Positions 11,622 through 21,496 of a DNA stretch of 64,000 nucleotides are shown here, piece by piece (position 1 is the stretch's first letter; the number at the start of each line of letters is the position of its first letter). Made by a program: the position numbers and the translations under genes. The notes beneath the pieces were generated by a model, which saw only the letters and a list, made by a program, of their open reading frames with translations, made no database searches and had not been told where the DNA came from. This DNA comes from Nitzschia sp. DOCU1 (lineage: Eukaryota > Bacillariophyta > Bacillariophyceae > Bacillariales > Bacillariaceae), in assembly GCA_951394045.1 (NCBI GenBank), contig OX595985.1, positions 1,116,001-1,180,000 of the forward strand, written 5' to 3'.

Positions 11622-12497
11622 TTAGAAATCCCACGGCGCGCATACTAGCCCTGCTAGTGAGAGTTCCGACACCGTAGAATTGTCATCGCCAGAGGAGCTG
11701 GTGGAACGTGTTGCTTCGGCATACGCTCGACCCACTGTAGATTCGTCGAAAGAGTAACCAGTATTTCGCGAAAGATCTATTGACTCAGCACCATAGGAAG
11801 ACCCCATATTCACTTGGTAGTCGTCGTCGTGTCTTTCGTCTGGCCGGATGATTCCCCGACCGATCCCTCTGTGGATAGAACTTGATTCGCTTGGTACACT
11901 TCTGATTAAATACTCAAAGTGTCTATCATCGTCATCATCACATCTTTCATCTTCTCTCTGTGAAGTAAGTAGAGCGATGCTCATGTGCTGGCTTTCTGGC
12001 TCTGTGTTTCCGTTCAAGCGGAACCGACTTTGCAAACTCCGGCTTCTAACACGAAACGTTGGCGAAAGATTACCAACAAGTCCCTGCAACCGATACTTGG
12101 TAAGGCTCCCTGGTGAAATCGCATCCGCACAAGTTGTTTCAAGAGATGGGGAGCTCCATGTTGGTGCGGCTTTATGATCTCGCAAGTCTTGAAGAAGACC
12201 ACCGAGATCATGTGTATTCAGAATCGACGAAACCTCGGTGCGGCGTTGGCCTTCCGAGTTGTGATTTCTTGGCAGCTTCCAGTAGTGTTCCGCATCGTTT
12301 CGATTTTCCGTGTCGTGGGTCACCGTTTTGTAATGCTTTTGATTCGTTCGTCGAAGTACTGGTGGGATTATCACTCCGTGTTCGTCGGCGTTACGATGCC
12401 GTCGTTTATCCTTTTTTCTTCGTCTCCTACCGTCTTTGAGCCCACTTTTCTTCCTGGATTCCTCGAATATTAGTGAAAATACTTTGCTGTCACTCAT
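11622..12497 (-). CDS. Unrecognised disordered basic/Ser-rich protein
   Basis: 291 residues from an ATG at 12497. I do not recognise a family. The N-terminus has a short amphipathic stretch (KVFSLIFEES), then a strongly basic run (RRRRKKDKRRHR) that could be a nuclear localisation signal. The rest is polar and Ser/Asp/Arg-rich, with an acidic DDDDD patch, and it ends in LAGLVCAPWDF. It looks intrinsically disordered. It is the first of four neighbouring genes of similar composition (to 18.2 kb), although it lacks the Trp-Ala-Cys-Val-Leu-Asp-Asp motif that links the other three. The next gene starts divergently 594 bases away. It is probably real because of its length and clean start, but the function is unknown. 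Confidence 0.55.
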   Translation of the reverse strand: MSDSKVFSLIFEESRKKSGLKDGRRRRKKDKRRHRNADEHGVIIPPVLRRTNQKHYKTVTHDTENRNDAEHYWKLPRNHNSEGQRRTEVSSILNTHDLGGLLQDLRDHKAAPTWSSPSLETTCADAISPGSLTKYRLQGLVGNLSPTFRVRSRSLQSRFRLNGNTEPESQHMSIALLTSQREDERCDDDDDRHFEYLIRSVPSESSSIHRGIGRGIIRPDERHDDDYQVNMGSSYGAESIDLSRNTGYSFDESTVGRAYAEATRSTSSSGDDNSTVSELSLAGLVCAPWDF

Positions 12498-13091
12498 GAT
12501 GTAAAGTTAAGAGCAGGAGAAACTCTAATGAGTAAAAGTAGACTACCATTGTACTGGGAAGACGACGATTGTCGGAACTGCCCACTACATCCTTCTTGGC
12601 TGCGTCCGAGCATGGACGTTGGATACGGTGTACGGTACGGTTGTTGCAGTTCCCACATGATGCAATAGCCAGTTACTCGCGTCTTTCAACTAGCACATTT
12701 GTCAACTCTTGGCGTGCTCCATGCCCAACTTGCAAGTTTCGTTGCACGGTAATGGGGTTAACCTCATGAAATCGCAACGCATTTGGCGGCGTATCCAAGT
12801 TTGCTGCCAGAAATTTTCTCGAGATTTTGTTGCGCAAGGCGTTCTACTTACACTACACGATGCACATGAACGCTGACACTTTTAATTAAGCCCTGAAGGG
12901 ACGAGAAACGCATTCACGAATTTTCTTCATTCAGATTCAACGGCCCCAACTCCCTCCGAGGCCGGTGAACGCTCGTCGCTTCAAAGTAGTATCATGAGAA
13001 ATGTTGTCGCCAAATCCACATGTTGTGGCTCACTATTCGACTAGAATACCCTCAAACATCCTTGTTTGTGGGTGAATGAGCCAACTCTAGC
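12498..13091. promoter_or_regulatory. Divergent intergenic region
   Basis: Separates two divergent genes of the disordered cluster, so it should contain both promoters. I see no gene, repeat or named motif. Confidence 0.4.
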
Positions 13092-14820
13092 ATGCGGGGC
13101 TCCCCAAGTGATGAATGTAGCGTAATGACGGAAGCTTCCAACATGACAGGGGCTGCTGTCATGCCTCCCCGCCGGAGGGGATCCGAAAGTGTGAAGAGTC
13201 GCGGCGACGTGTCTACCACACGCAGGAGAAGATCAAGAAGCGTGAGAAGTCGTAGCGACGTGTCCACAAGAAGTACGGGAACAGGGACTACGGCGACCGA
13301 TGGAACATTCTGGACAATTAAAACGACAGCATCTGAAATGCAAAATCGAGGATGGATCGACCACTTCTGGGCTTGGTACTTGAATGACGACAAGGGTGGT
13401 GCCCGCCAAGGTGAAGATCTTGAGTCTGATGCCGAGTCTGAGGTTTCAGACTATGAATCCGATTACAGTAGTCAATCGGATTCTGGAGTTTTCATTGAAG
13501 AAAACCCTCGCAGAGTTGAGGAAAGACATTTCCGGTCAGAAAGAGAAAAGCGTACCATTCAAGCGTATAAGAAATGGAAAGGAAAGAAGAAAGTCCCTGA
13601 TCAACATATCGGCGTAGACGATATTTCTGTCGGCAAGTTGGAAGGTGAAAAAAGCGTTATTGAATACCTGGGGGAAGGGGATCGAAAGTTGCTTGTTAGT
13701 TCCTTGGCATCACGTGAACGACGAGAGGAGGATCTTTCGCAAATCAATAGCCAAGGTCTTGTTCAACGCCGACTACGTCTTGATGGGCATTACACTAGAG
13801 AACTTCCCCCCAGACCTATCGGCACCAGGAAGACTATCGAAAGGCGATCTTTTACGCCATCTCCGTCGGCAAACGACTATCTCGTGGAGACAGTCTTGGC
13901 GAATGATTCAAGTGTATCGAAGAAATCGGAGGGATGCACTTCAACTGCGTCCACGGTGCAAATGAAGACGTATGCTAGAAAGGGTACTGGTACCCAAAGC
14001 GGTGACGGGGATGCGCTCTTTGAGGTACCAAAAGAACCAGTGACTTCCTTCGAGTCACGTTCTTCGTCGACCACAAGTGGTATGTCCAGGAGCGAAAGTG
14101 AATTGAATTTCCCATCGAGGGAAAGGGAAAAGTTGCCCCATGACTGCCAGACTGCCCCAAGACAATCAGCGAGGTCGATGACTCCGGTCTTCTCCGGACT
14201 CCGTATACTTGGAGCAAGAAAACGATATGATACTCCGGACTTTCATGGATCTGGGCTCCGTTCACTTGGAGCAAGAAAAAGATATAATACTCCGGTCTTT
14301 CTTGGAGCTGCAAGCTTCGATGGCGTACTTGGACACGACCCCAGACCACGCTCTGGTTCCAAGGAAGAAAGACTCGAATCGCTTGAAGAACTTGATGGTG
14401 AGTACCGAATACGGCATTCCTAACTACTGCCGCTACCAAATGATCGACTCATCCGTCTTCTTTTCAGATAACACTCATCTTTCCAGTAGTGATACTGACG
14501 ACGAGGCTCAGCCAACACCTCATGGTTTCCAAAGTGATGGTGTACGACCCCATTGGAACCATGTGTCTCCCGGGGCGGCAATGTTTCATTCTACCGTCGA
14601 GCGTAGACAAGAAAATGAACCGAACAGGGCCCCCTTTGGGCAGCCATCTGTCCCTGCTGCAACCATGAGTATGGATCGTTACGAGCGAATGTCTGCCAAT
14701 GAGGATGCCGCGGAAAGTATCGAAATGTCTTTCTCAGGAGGCTTGAAACATGTGCTTCCGATTTCGAGCCAAATGGAGATTCATATATCCTCACAGAGCG
14801 GAAGAAGTGTTGACCTGTGA
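13092..14820 (+). CDS. Disordered-cluster protein with FWAWYLNDD motif (family member 1)
   Basis: Two exons, 13092-14397 and 14468-14820, joined over a 70-base intron (GTGAGT, a CTAAC branch-like site, TTTTCAG), give 552 residues. No known domain is visible. Near residue 89 lies DHFWAWYLNDD, which matches HFWACVLDDYL and LWACVLDDYL in the next two genes. It is preceded by Arg/Ser repeats (SVKSRGDVSTTRRRRSRSVR) and followed by acidic, Ser-rich sequence. Around residues 360-410 a unit of about 19 residues is tandemly repeated (SGLRILGARKRYDTP, then SGLRSLGARKRYNTP). The protein looks mostly unstructured. The ATG at 13092 is the first in frame. It is convergent with the next member, with a dispersed repeat between them. 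Function is unknown. Confidence 0.6.
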
Positions 14821-15131
14821 TCTAGCACGGATCTTGTGCGAAATTCAATTATAAATTTTCAATAAAGATAGTCATACAGAGTTCTGTCTCGAGAACAAAG
14901 ACGCCCCTGGGCTCTATAGCTAGCTCCTTCTAGCGATTTGGCGAGTTCGTTCCTCTCCATCGTCAAGATAGCTTCTAACTGGTAGCGCACCATGTCGCTG
15001 CTTTAGTAGTACCACTCGAGAGATAGATACTTCGCGGCAGTCGAGGATAGTCTCTGTACACGATGGTATGATGGCGATGAAATGTTAAGTCGTTTAAGCT
15101 ACATACCCAAGTATACCTGCGCGACAGTTTT
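14821..15131. other. Convergent intergenic region holding a dispersed repeat
   Basis: Lies between two converging genes of the disordered cluster. Its main content is the dispersed repeat copy at 14936-15030, described separately. Both 3' ends must terminate here. Confidence 0.6.
14936..15030 (+). repeat. Dispersed repeat family R1, copy 1
   Basis: Begins ATTTGGCGAGTTCGTTCCTC and ends near a TAGTAGTACC stretch. It shares blocks in the same order with copies at 29031-29130, 38036-38120 and 38242-38335: TTTGGCRAGATNGTTCCTCT, then a TAGCTNCTAAMTGG core, then GCTGCTTTAATAGTAGTA. All four copies are on the plus strand. Nature unknown. Confidence 0.75.
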
Positions 15132-16307
15132 CTAGCTGCTTTGAAGCCTCGCCTTGATGGCCCGAATTCGGTTAAGGGCCTCCTTTCGATCAAGCTTCCG
15201 TCGTCTATAATCCGATTCTGCTCTCGTGCTCTCCGTAAGCAGAAACTTCAAAGTGTCATCTTTAGTCATCAGATTTCCGTAAACGTCGGCCTTGGCATAT
15301 TTTTGCCTTTCGTCTGTTGCACCCCGAGTCAACGCATTGTGAAAAGGTTCACTCGTTAGATCGATAGTCTCGATTCTCGCGTCACTGCGCCTTTGCGATC
15401 TCGATGAACGCTCGTTGTTCGAGACAGCCGATCGCACGTGGAATGGCTGACTTAGAGCACTTCTTGAAACAGCCGAAGGCGTACTGTGTAAGATCTCGGC
15501 ATACCTAGATGCGCGAGTTCTCTCATTGGGACGCCTGGGACGTGGTTCGCGCCCCTTTGCTTCTGCATCCGGATCAACCGGAACTCGTCGAAGGCCCGTC
15601 GCAGGCTCGGTAAATTGATTACCTCTATCATGCTTTACCTTCGGATTTTGGGTTACCTCATCAGTGTAGGACATCAGAGGAGCGTAGTGGAAAACCTCGG
15701 AGCTTTTCGTTCGAAGGTCGGCCTTCGGGACAGAAGTCTCTTGCTCGGGACCATAGTCTTGAGATCGGGGGATGCTTTGTTGAAGGCGGGCAGCCAACTC
15801 AAACTCTGGCGGGGCACTCTGTACTCGTTTCTTTGGTTTCTTCTTATGCTTTGTATTTTCTTCTGCGACATCACCTTGACCATATTCTTGAAACGCTTCT
15901 TTTTCTTCCCCTTCTTCTTGCAATGCGTCCAATTTGTCATTTGAACGAGGGTGGTCGGCAACCTTTTCACGATGGTCCGTTTCGTGGTCGTCAGACAGCA
16001 AGTTTTCTAACTCTCCACCCATTGAAACATGGTCTGGCTCCTGGGAGAGTTTTTTCAGAATCTCCCGATTTGTGTTCTTGCGGCCATGCTTTTTGTTTCT
16101 ACCAGTCCGTGACTTCGAAACGTTATCGTCTCGGCTTTGTGTTTCTAGGATTCCATCGTCCGAGTCTTCGTCTTCTAAGTAGTCGTCAAGGACACACGCC
16201 CAGAAGTGATCGCAGAGGAATGGCGACTCGTCCGCCGGCATGCGTACCTTCTTGACCTTTGTTTTAACCACCAAGTCCGGTGGAGCAGTCGAAACCACCA
16301 AGGCCAT
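15132..16307 (-). CDS. Disordered-cluster protein with FWACVLDDYL motif (family member 2)
   Basis: 391 residues from the ATG at 16307; the frame extends 40 codons further up but only with a TTG start. FWACVLDDYL lies at about residues 35-44, directly followed by an acidic EDEDSDDG run. The same arrangement (motif, then Glu/Asp run) occurs in the next gene (LWACVLDDYL then SEEEEGEF). The rest is charged and low-complexity, with Lys/Arg-rich patches (KKHGRKNTNRE, KHKKKPKKRV). The C-terminus (YRRRKLDRKEALNRIRAIKARL) is predicted helical. No catalytic motif is seen. The motif's position near the N-terminus and its conservation against a disordered background suggest a short interaction motif. Function is unknown. 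Confidence 0.6.
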   Translation of the reverse strand: MALVVSTAPPDLVVKTKVKKVRMPADESPFLCDHFWACVLDDYLEDEDSDDGILETQSRDDNVSKSRTGRNKKHGRKNTNREILKKLSQEPDHVSMGGELENLLSDDHETDHREKVADHPRSNDKLDALQEEGEEKEAFQEYGQGDVAEENTKHKKKPKKRVQSAPPEFELAARLQQSIPRSQDYGPEQETSVPKADLRTKSSEVFHYAPLMSYTDEVTQNPKVKHDRGNQFTEPATGLRRVPVDPDAEAKGREPRPRRPNERTRASRYAEILHSTPSAVSRSALSQPFHVRSAVSNNERSSRSQRRSDARIETIDLTSEPFHNALTRGATDERQKYAKADVYGNLMTKDDTLKFLLTESTRAESDYRRRKLDRKEALNRIRAIKARLQSS

Positions 16308-17204
16308 CGTCGACCCTTTTCCCTTGCCTTTGAAAATAGCTGAAATAACAGGCTTTGTCGCCAAATGGGTTGAATGTAGTGGACCCGTGCCAGTTTGCGC
16401 AATCGCATAGGCAAGAGATTTGCCCAAAACGCTTCAACGGATCGTCTACCCATACACTGTTCAGGCGTTGAATAACTCATTCAACGACCGACGAATTTGT
16501 GAGTGGTCGCACTTCATCTAAATCGCGGATACCAAACGGCGTGCATGTAGTCTTGCGATTTCTGCTACCCGGAAACCACATACTACAAACGCGCACTTCG
16601 CACAAAAACGATGTGATAACGCTCAACCATTCCATGGCATTTCTCGTCGTCGGTGACAGGGTGCTCACATCCACGGCTCCTCCAAGTGAATACCAACGTT
16701 CTATCATACAGACAGTGCAGTGATAGTACTATCTGTGCTTCAATCGTTACTAACTACTGTCATCATACTAGAGACTGTAGACGAAAAAGACTCGGCTAGT
16801 GCTTTGTTCGAGAGGGTGGTCAAGTGATTCCATCCAAGCAAGATACCTCTTTATAATTCGTTGATAATAATGAAGACGTCGCAAGCTACAATAATGACTA
16901 GGATGCCAGTAGATCGCGACTTCCTATTCTCACTGTAGAGAAAAGTGCCTGACACGGGCATCCCAAGCAAGAACGAATTGACAAGAGGCCACAGCGCGCC
17001 CGCGAGTGTACCATGTATCCAGTAAAAGTAGGATCCTTTCAGTGATTGTTCTAGAGATCATCTTAGATCCAAATTATGAATTTTATACGGTAGCTGTGTC
17101 AATAATTGATCGAAACCCTGTGATCGATGCGACCGCAACCCCATTGACCGCACCCCCATTCTTGACCAAGTCAAGGCAACTTTATTTCCACCCAATATCC
17201 CTAG
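16308..17204. other. Intergenic, no gene seen
   Basis: About 0.9 kb between two same-strand members of the disordered cluster. Only short frames occur, and the second half is A/T-rich. The promoter of family member 2 should lie at the left end. Confidence 0.5.
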
Positions 17205-18233
17205 CTAGGTCCGTCGTTTCAGAGACACCTTCCGTGGGGAAGAGCTTTGCTTCTTTTTCGTCGGGGACGTCGGGGAGGGCAAACTCCCACGCCTCGAAGG
17301 ACTCATTGTCCGGCTCCTCGGAATGCTAGTACTACGCTGCCGCTTCGTCGGCGATTCTCCTCTTCTGCTATGGTTTGGATGACGGGATTCCATACCATCT
17401 TCCCTGATTTTCCTCGTACTTCTGCTATTGGATTTTGTTGATTTTGTCGACCTTGATCTCGTCAGCACCTCTGAGCTCACTCGTGACGGTGCCCTACTCT
17501 GAACCTCCAAGCCCGTGCGAGATGCTGTGCGAACACGCGATGACTTCACGGGAGAGTCGTTTCTACTTCTAGGGGATGACGTCGTGGCGGCAGCGTTCAC
17601 ACTCCTACTCCTGGTAGATACTCGCGAAGATGTCCTCGGAAACTCCTCCGAACCACATATTAATCCTCTCGAGCGCAACCTGGAGCTTGTCCTGAATTGG
17701 CTACTGTCGGCTACAACTTTCCCACTGAATGTCAAGCGTTCCCCCTTGAGTTGCTTTTTTATCCGGTACGATTGAACACTCATATCCCAGTCAGTAGTCC
17801 CTGCATCCCAGTCTGGTTCTTTCTTGACCCAATCTCGCTCTTTTTTCAATGGCTCTAATGCCGTCGATTCTGCCGGGGGCACTGATAACCATAACACTGG
17901 TGGCATTTCCGTGTGCGAAACGTCTTCTTCGTTCCAAACTCCCGGAGTCCCGTCTCGTTCATCATCAGTAGAATCCAAATCTCGACCACCTCGGGCTCTT
18001 ACATCGCGAGGATCGTCCCCAATAGCGTGTTTACTTGGTTCGATGGGAGCGCACGCAACCTCGTTCTTGAGATACCAAGGAACTATTTCCTTAGTGCCAA
18101 GAATTTTGACGAACTCTCCTTCTTCCTCCTCACTTAAATAGTCGTCCAAAACACATGCCCAAAGTGCTTCCGCCAATCCTGTTGGCCGAACGATCACCTT
18201 TTTTTGCGCAAGCTGCTGTGTCGACGACTCCAT
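17205..18233 (-). CDS. Disordered-cluster protein with LWACVLDDYL motif (family member 3)
   Basis: 342 residues from the ATG at 18233. LWACVLDDYL lies at residues 24-33 and is followed by SEEEEGEF, matching the previous gene in motif and in the acidic run behind it. The middle is acidic and Asp/Glu/Trp-containing. The C-terminal half is Arg/Ser-rich (SRSRTMSPSRRGSLPSPTSP), like an RS-type or phosphorylated disordered region, and ends KVSLKRRT. No enzyme signature. With its two neighbours it forms a tandem family, probably by local duplication followed by fast divergence outside the motif. Function is unknown. Confidence 0.6.
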   Translation of the reverse strand: MESSTQQLAQKKVIVRPTGLAEALWACVLDDYLSEEEEGEFVKILGTKEIVPWYLKNEVACAPIEPSKHAIGDDPRDVRARGGRDLDSTDDERDGTPGVWNEEDVSHTEMPPVLWLSVPPAESTALEPLKKERDWVKKEPDWDAGTTDWDMSVQSYRIKKQLKGERLTFSGKVVADSSQFRTSSRLRSRGLICGSEEFPRTSSRVSTRSRSVNAAATTSSPRSRNDSPVKSSRVRTASRTGLEVQSRAPSRVSSEVLTRSRSTKSTKSNSRSTRKIREDGMESRHPNHSRRGESPTKRQRSTSIPRSRTMSPSRRGSLPSPTSPTKKKQSSSPRKVSLKRRT

Positions 18234-18712
18234 GGTTGATCGCAATGCTATTTTCAGACAACGGGATTGCTCCACTTCATTGCCATGAGCATCATAGGTT
18301 AATCCGTCGGCCAAAGATATTGTGGGTCGGAGGCAGCATCATATTTCGGCTGGCGATCCAACGGACCTGTATACATATGCCGAACGATGTCGTCGAGCTG
18401 TCGTACGAAGCGACGCGCGATCGCCAATTCAAAAGCGGGGGACGACTCATTTCAGGTGCCCTTCTTGATTACCTGGTATTCCCCTCCCCCAGTCTTTAAC
18501 ACGACTCCATGGACTCGCGGGTACAGCGAGCAACAAAAAATGGCGTTCGACCATGGCGGCGCCCAGCTGAGATTTTTCAGCGCCCGACTCTGCTCCAAGT
18601 GCAGCTCTTGAGGCAAACCACAAGAACAGCACGCTGTAGACAAACCGCAAAGACCAGCGTCCATCGATCTTCGGCAGTTGTTTGTTATCTGTCATTGATA
18701 TAACGGTGTCAC
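18234..18712. other. Divergent region with a possible small minus-strand gene
   Basis: Should contain the promoters of family member 3 and CSN7. On the minus strand an ATG at 18695 opens 82 codons with a signal-peptide-like stretch (RFVYSVLFLWFASRAALGAE). In another frame, 70 codons from an ATG at 18664 end at a TGA (18452-18454), after which 50 more open codons with protein-like composition run to 18299. I cannot join these convincingly. Confidence 0.3.
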
Positions 18713-19549
18713 ATGGACGACCCTTCAGCTCTTGTGGATTCGGAGGCCGCTCTTCTCCCTCTTTTGGATGCTGCCAAGGATTCTCTTAGCAGTGTGCCGA
18801 CCGTGAGGGCGTTGGCACTCAAGATTCTATCACATCCAGATATCTTCTGTGGATATGATCAGCTCAAGGCGATCTTGATGAGTGGCAATGTCGAAGATGC
18901 TTCACTGTCAGCCACTCTGGATTTATTTTCGTACGGCAATTACTCCGCGTACTCGCAGAATCCAAGCGCCTACATGCCGCTCAATGACAAGCAAGTCGCT
19001 AAACTACGGCAGCTGACATTGATTTCTTGCGTACAGGAGGCTTGTGAGCGTGGGCAACCGGCCATATCCTATGCTTCCATTGGTGAAGCGCTACAACTTT
19101 CAGAACAACGAGAAATGGAGCAGGTCGTCGTATCGTGCCTCTACAGTCGAGCCTTGAATGGGAAGCTCTGTCAAAAGTCCCATCAGCTCTTGATTTCCAA
19201 TGTTCCACCATGTATTAGTCGTGATGTACCCCTGACCCAGATTGCGAAAATGGTACAGCAGCTACAATCCTTGCAGGAGCGCCTAACAACGTCGCACGCT
19301 GGGTTGGAAGACATTCATTCCGATATATCTCAGTCGCTAGCTCAATCTGAGGCCTACTGGAAGGGGGTGCAAGATCGCCAAACGAAAGCAAAAGCGCAGC
19401 TTGACAGCAGTCCCGGTGGAGGCACTGTGCGTTTGGCGGGCTGGCCAGAATCCGGCGTCGGAGCTAGACGTTCAAGTGCGAGTCGGCAGTCGAAACGAAG
19501 TCGCGGGGGACTGGGTGGGCCATTCACTGATCCTTTCCAGCGATATTGA
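18713..19549 (+). CDS. CSN7: COP9 signalosome subunit 7 (PCI domain)
   Basis: 278 residues. The N-terminal half is helical. The PCI domain is recognisable from LFSYGNYSAYSQNPSAYMPL (about residues 70-90), DKQVAKLRQLTLISCVQEA, and the winged-helix part ISYASIGEALQLSEQREMEQ to LYSRALNGKLCQKSHQLL. These blocks match CSN7, in which LTEAQ.KLRQLT and ..IIEAIY...I.GKLDQ are conserved. CSN7 is a core subunit of the COP9 signalosome, which removes Nedd8 from cullins. After the PCI domain comes a coiled-coil helix (MVQQLQSLQERLTTSHAGLE), then a basic Ser/Arg/Gly tail. The ATG at 18713 is the only sensible start. eIF3m is the other close PCI family but fits less well. Intronless. Confidence 0.88.
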   Translation: MDDPSALVDSEAALLPLLDAAKDSLSSVPTVRALALKILSHPDIFCGYDQLKAILMSGNVEDASLSATLDLFSYGNYSAYSQNPSAYMPLNDKQVAKLRQLTLISCVQEACERGQPAISYASIGEALQLSEQREMEQVVVSCLYSRALNGKLCQKSHQLLISNVPPCISRDVPLTQIAKMVQQLQSLQERLTTSHAGLEDIHSDISQSLAQSEAYWKGVQDRQTKAKAQLDSSPGGGTVRLAGWPESGVGARRSSASRQSKRSRGGLGGPFTDPFQRY

Positions 19550-19718
19550 GTTGGTTCTGACTTGATGCTATGGTGTGGGAAGCATTCATGAGCCTGCATA
19601 GCATCTGCTATCGGGGCGGAAAGAATGTCTTCAATCGACTGGTACGCTGCTTTAACTATAGCCAAGTAGAGTATATTTAAAGCAAAGACGATGCCTTCAG
19701 TAGTAGATCACTAAAAGA

Positions 19719-20570
19719 TTAACTCTTCTTTGGTGACAGTTGGACGCGTATTTGATTTCCCGTCTCATTCGTTTGGGGGGCCCGTTTTAGAACAGCACAA
19801 TGACTCACTCGCTCCATAATTCGATCCACAAGTTCCTGCCCCGCCGCCGAGTTTTCCCGTAAGCTACGCGCCTTGGAGAAGACGGTATATTCGCATTCCA
19901 CACCTTTCTCTAGGAACTTTTCCATGTCTTGGAGCTTTCTATTAAGATCATGCATGTCGATGCCCGCGCGAAACCGAAACGTCTTTGTCTGCTTGGATTT
20001 CGAGGCCGTCTTTTGCTTCGCCGATGCTTGCTCCTTTTGATACTCCAGTTTCGAAAGCTTTGTTGCACGGATAACAGGAGGATCGCTTTGGAGCGACACG
20101 CCAATCAAATCCGTCATTCGGTCCAAACTAACTTCAATCGCGTCGGCCAAACTGCAAACTTGGACGGTGGCTGGCTGATTCGGCCCCTCGTCAATGACCA
20201 AGCGCACTTGGATGTTTTCTGGGCCATTTGCTTTTGGAAAGGTGGTCCGCAGCTGTAGCAGCAAGTCTTCGTTCGATAGGACATCCGAGTTCTTAGCAGT
20301 GTTCTTTCGTCCCTGTGACGATAATGATCGACTGGTCGTCTGCGAAAGAATGGGCTGTGGCGCTGCCAATGGAGACTGCTGAAACTGCAGAGAAAATTCT
20401 CTAATCTGACATATCGGTGTCTTCACAAGTGTCTCACTGCGGAAGAAACTGCTTATCGCTGGGTGAGCACGCTTCCGACATTGGCGGGTTAATGCTCCCA
20501 AAGTGCTTGTGCAAGATATTCGAGCCAACGGCTGGGTACCCATCCGAAAACAAGCGATTCCTGGAATCAT
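19719..20570 (-). CDS. Translation initiation factor IF-3, probably mitochondrial
   Basis: 283 residues from the ATG at 20570; the frame continues upstream only without ATG. An IF-3 N domain (NEDLLLQLR, IQVRLVIDEG, VCSLADAIEVSLDRMTDLIG) is followed by a Lys-rich linker (KEQASAKQKTASKSKQTKTF) and a C domain (KTFRFRAGIDMHDLNRKL, then KGVECEYTVFSKARSLREN and ELVDRIMERV). IF-3 binds the small organelle subunit and controls start-codon selection. The first 90 residues are Arg/Ser-rich with almost no acids (SCTSTLGALTRQCRKRAH), as in a mitochondrial presequence, and lack the hydrophobic signal peptide a diatom plastid protein would need. Another Met ten codons in is a possible start. Tail-to-tail with CSN7. 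Confidence 0.85.
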   Translation of the reverse strand: MIPGIACFRMGTQPLARISCTSTLGALTRQCRKRAHPAISSFFRSETLVKTPICQIREFSLQFQQSPLAAPQPILSQTTSRSLSSQGRKNTAKNSDVLSNEDLLLQLRTTFPKANGPENIQVRLVIDEGPNQPATVQVCSLADAIEVSLDRMTDLIGVSLQSDPPVIRATKLSKLEYQKEQASAKQKTASKSKQTKTFRFRAGIDMHDLNRKLQDMEKFLEKGVECEYTVFSKARSLRENSAAGQELVDRIMERVSHCAVLKRAPQTNETGNQIRVQLSPKKS

Positions 20571-21496
20571 CCTGCAAACTTCTGTGGGTCCTGGCTCAGT
20601 TCTACAAGTCTTCCCTTTCACTCCACGACATGTGATTTGGTTTGTGTTGCCATGCCTCTCCCGGCAAAGTGCATACCTTCTTGCAGAAGAGGAGGGCCGA
20701 CATGGTGCTGACGATAGCGACCGCCGAGAATCTATTTTTTGCGGATGGTGCAAAAATGAATCAGATGTTGGATAGGTATGTAGAGTGCATATGATAATAG
20801 CACCATCAGCACCCCACTACCGGTAGCAGCGCACAGACTCGGTTGTGGGATCGAGACCAACTATCTACCGGTAACTAGAGGTAGCGTAGGCACCAAGTGT
20901 TCATTTTAACTACGAGCAGCTCTGTAGATAGTCCCACTACAACAAGTTCATATGGGCGACCCTATCAGAATCCGTGCGGCTTATTTTGTCGTTGTTCTTG
21001 TGGTGCAGCTCGGAAGAGATTGGCAAGCAAACACCTGGCTACCACAAACAATCATCCACCCGCGTGTACTACGAGTTTTCCCTATTTCCCAGCCCTTTAT
21101 GATGCACATGAGGGCCTAAACACAACATTATACACTAGCTCACCGTCGGTGTTGTTTATGAGTAAGATATCAGAAGCTGAAGCAGTTTCGTCGCCAATGC
21201 CTCCTACGGTTCTCTCTATGTTTTATCTCAACCATGGATTAATGCAACCCAGATGAAGGAAACCCAGGGGGTTCGTTTCTATGAAGCAAAGGCTGTCAGT
21301 TTGTAAATAAACAAAATCAGCTTTCTGTATCCAAAGACTTGACCAAGCGAGTGCAAATCACATTTACACTGGTGCACTTCATCTTGAGCTCTCCAGCTTG
21401 CTAGAGTTGCATCGGAGAGTTCAGCTCGAGTGTCTGGTACTTCCGCGCCGTGAAAGACTGCAGCGTGAAACAACATCCAAATAGTAGAGTATCCGA
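20571..21496. other. Intergenic, no convincing gene
   Basis: About 0.9 kb. It holds two copies of the palindrome TACCGGTA (20818-20825 and 20866-20873). A plus-strand frame of 119 codons at 20897-21256 is Ser/Thr-rich without domain signal and is not called. Confidence 0.5.

Noticed and set aside
16307..16427. Longer N-terminus for the second WACVLDDYL family member
   Set aside because: The extra 40 codons start with TTG and look like untranslated leader; the ATG at 16307 gives a sensible protein.
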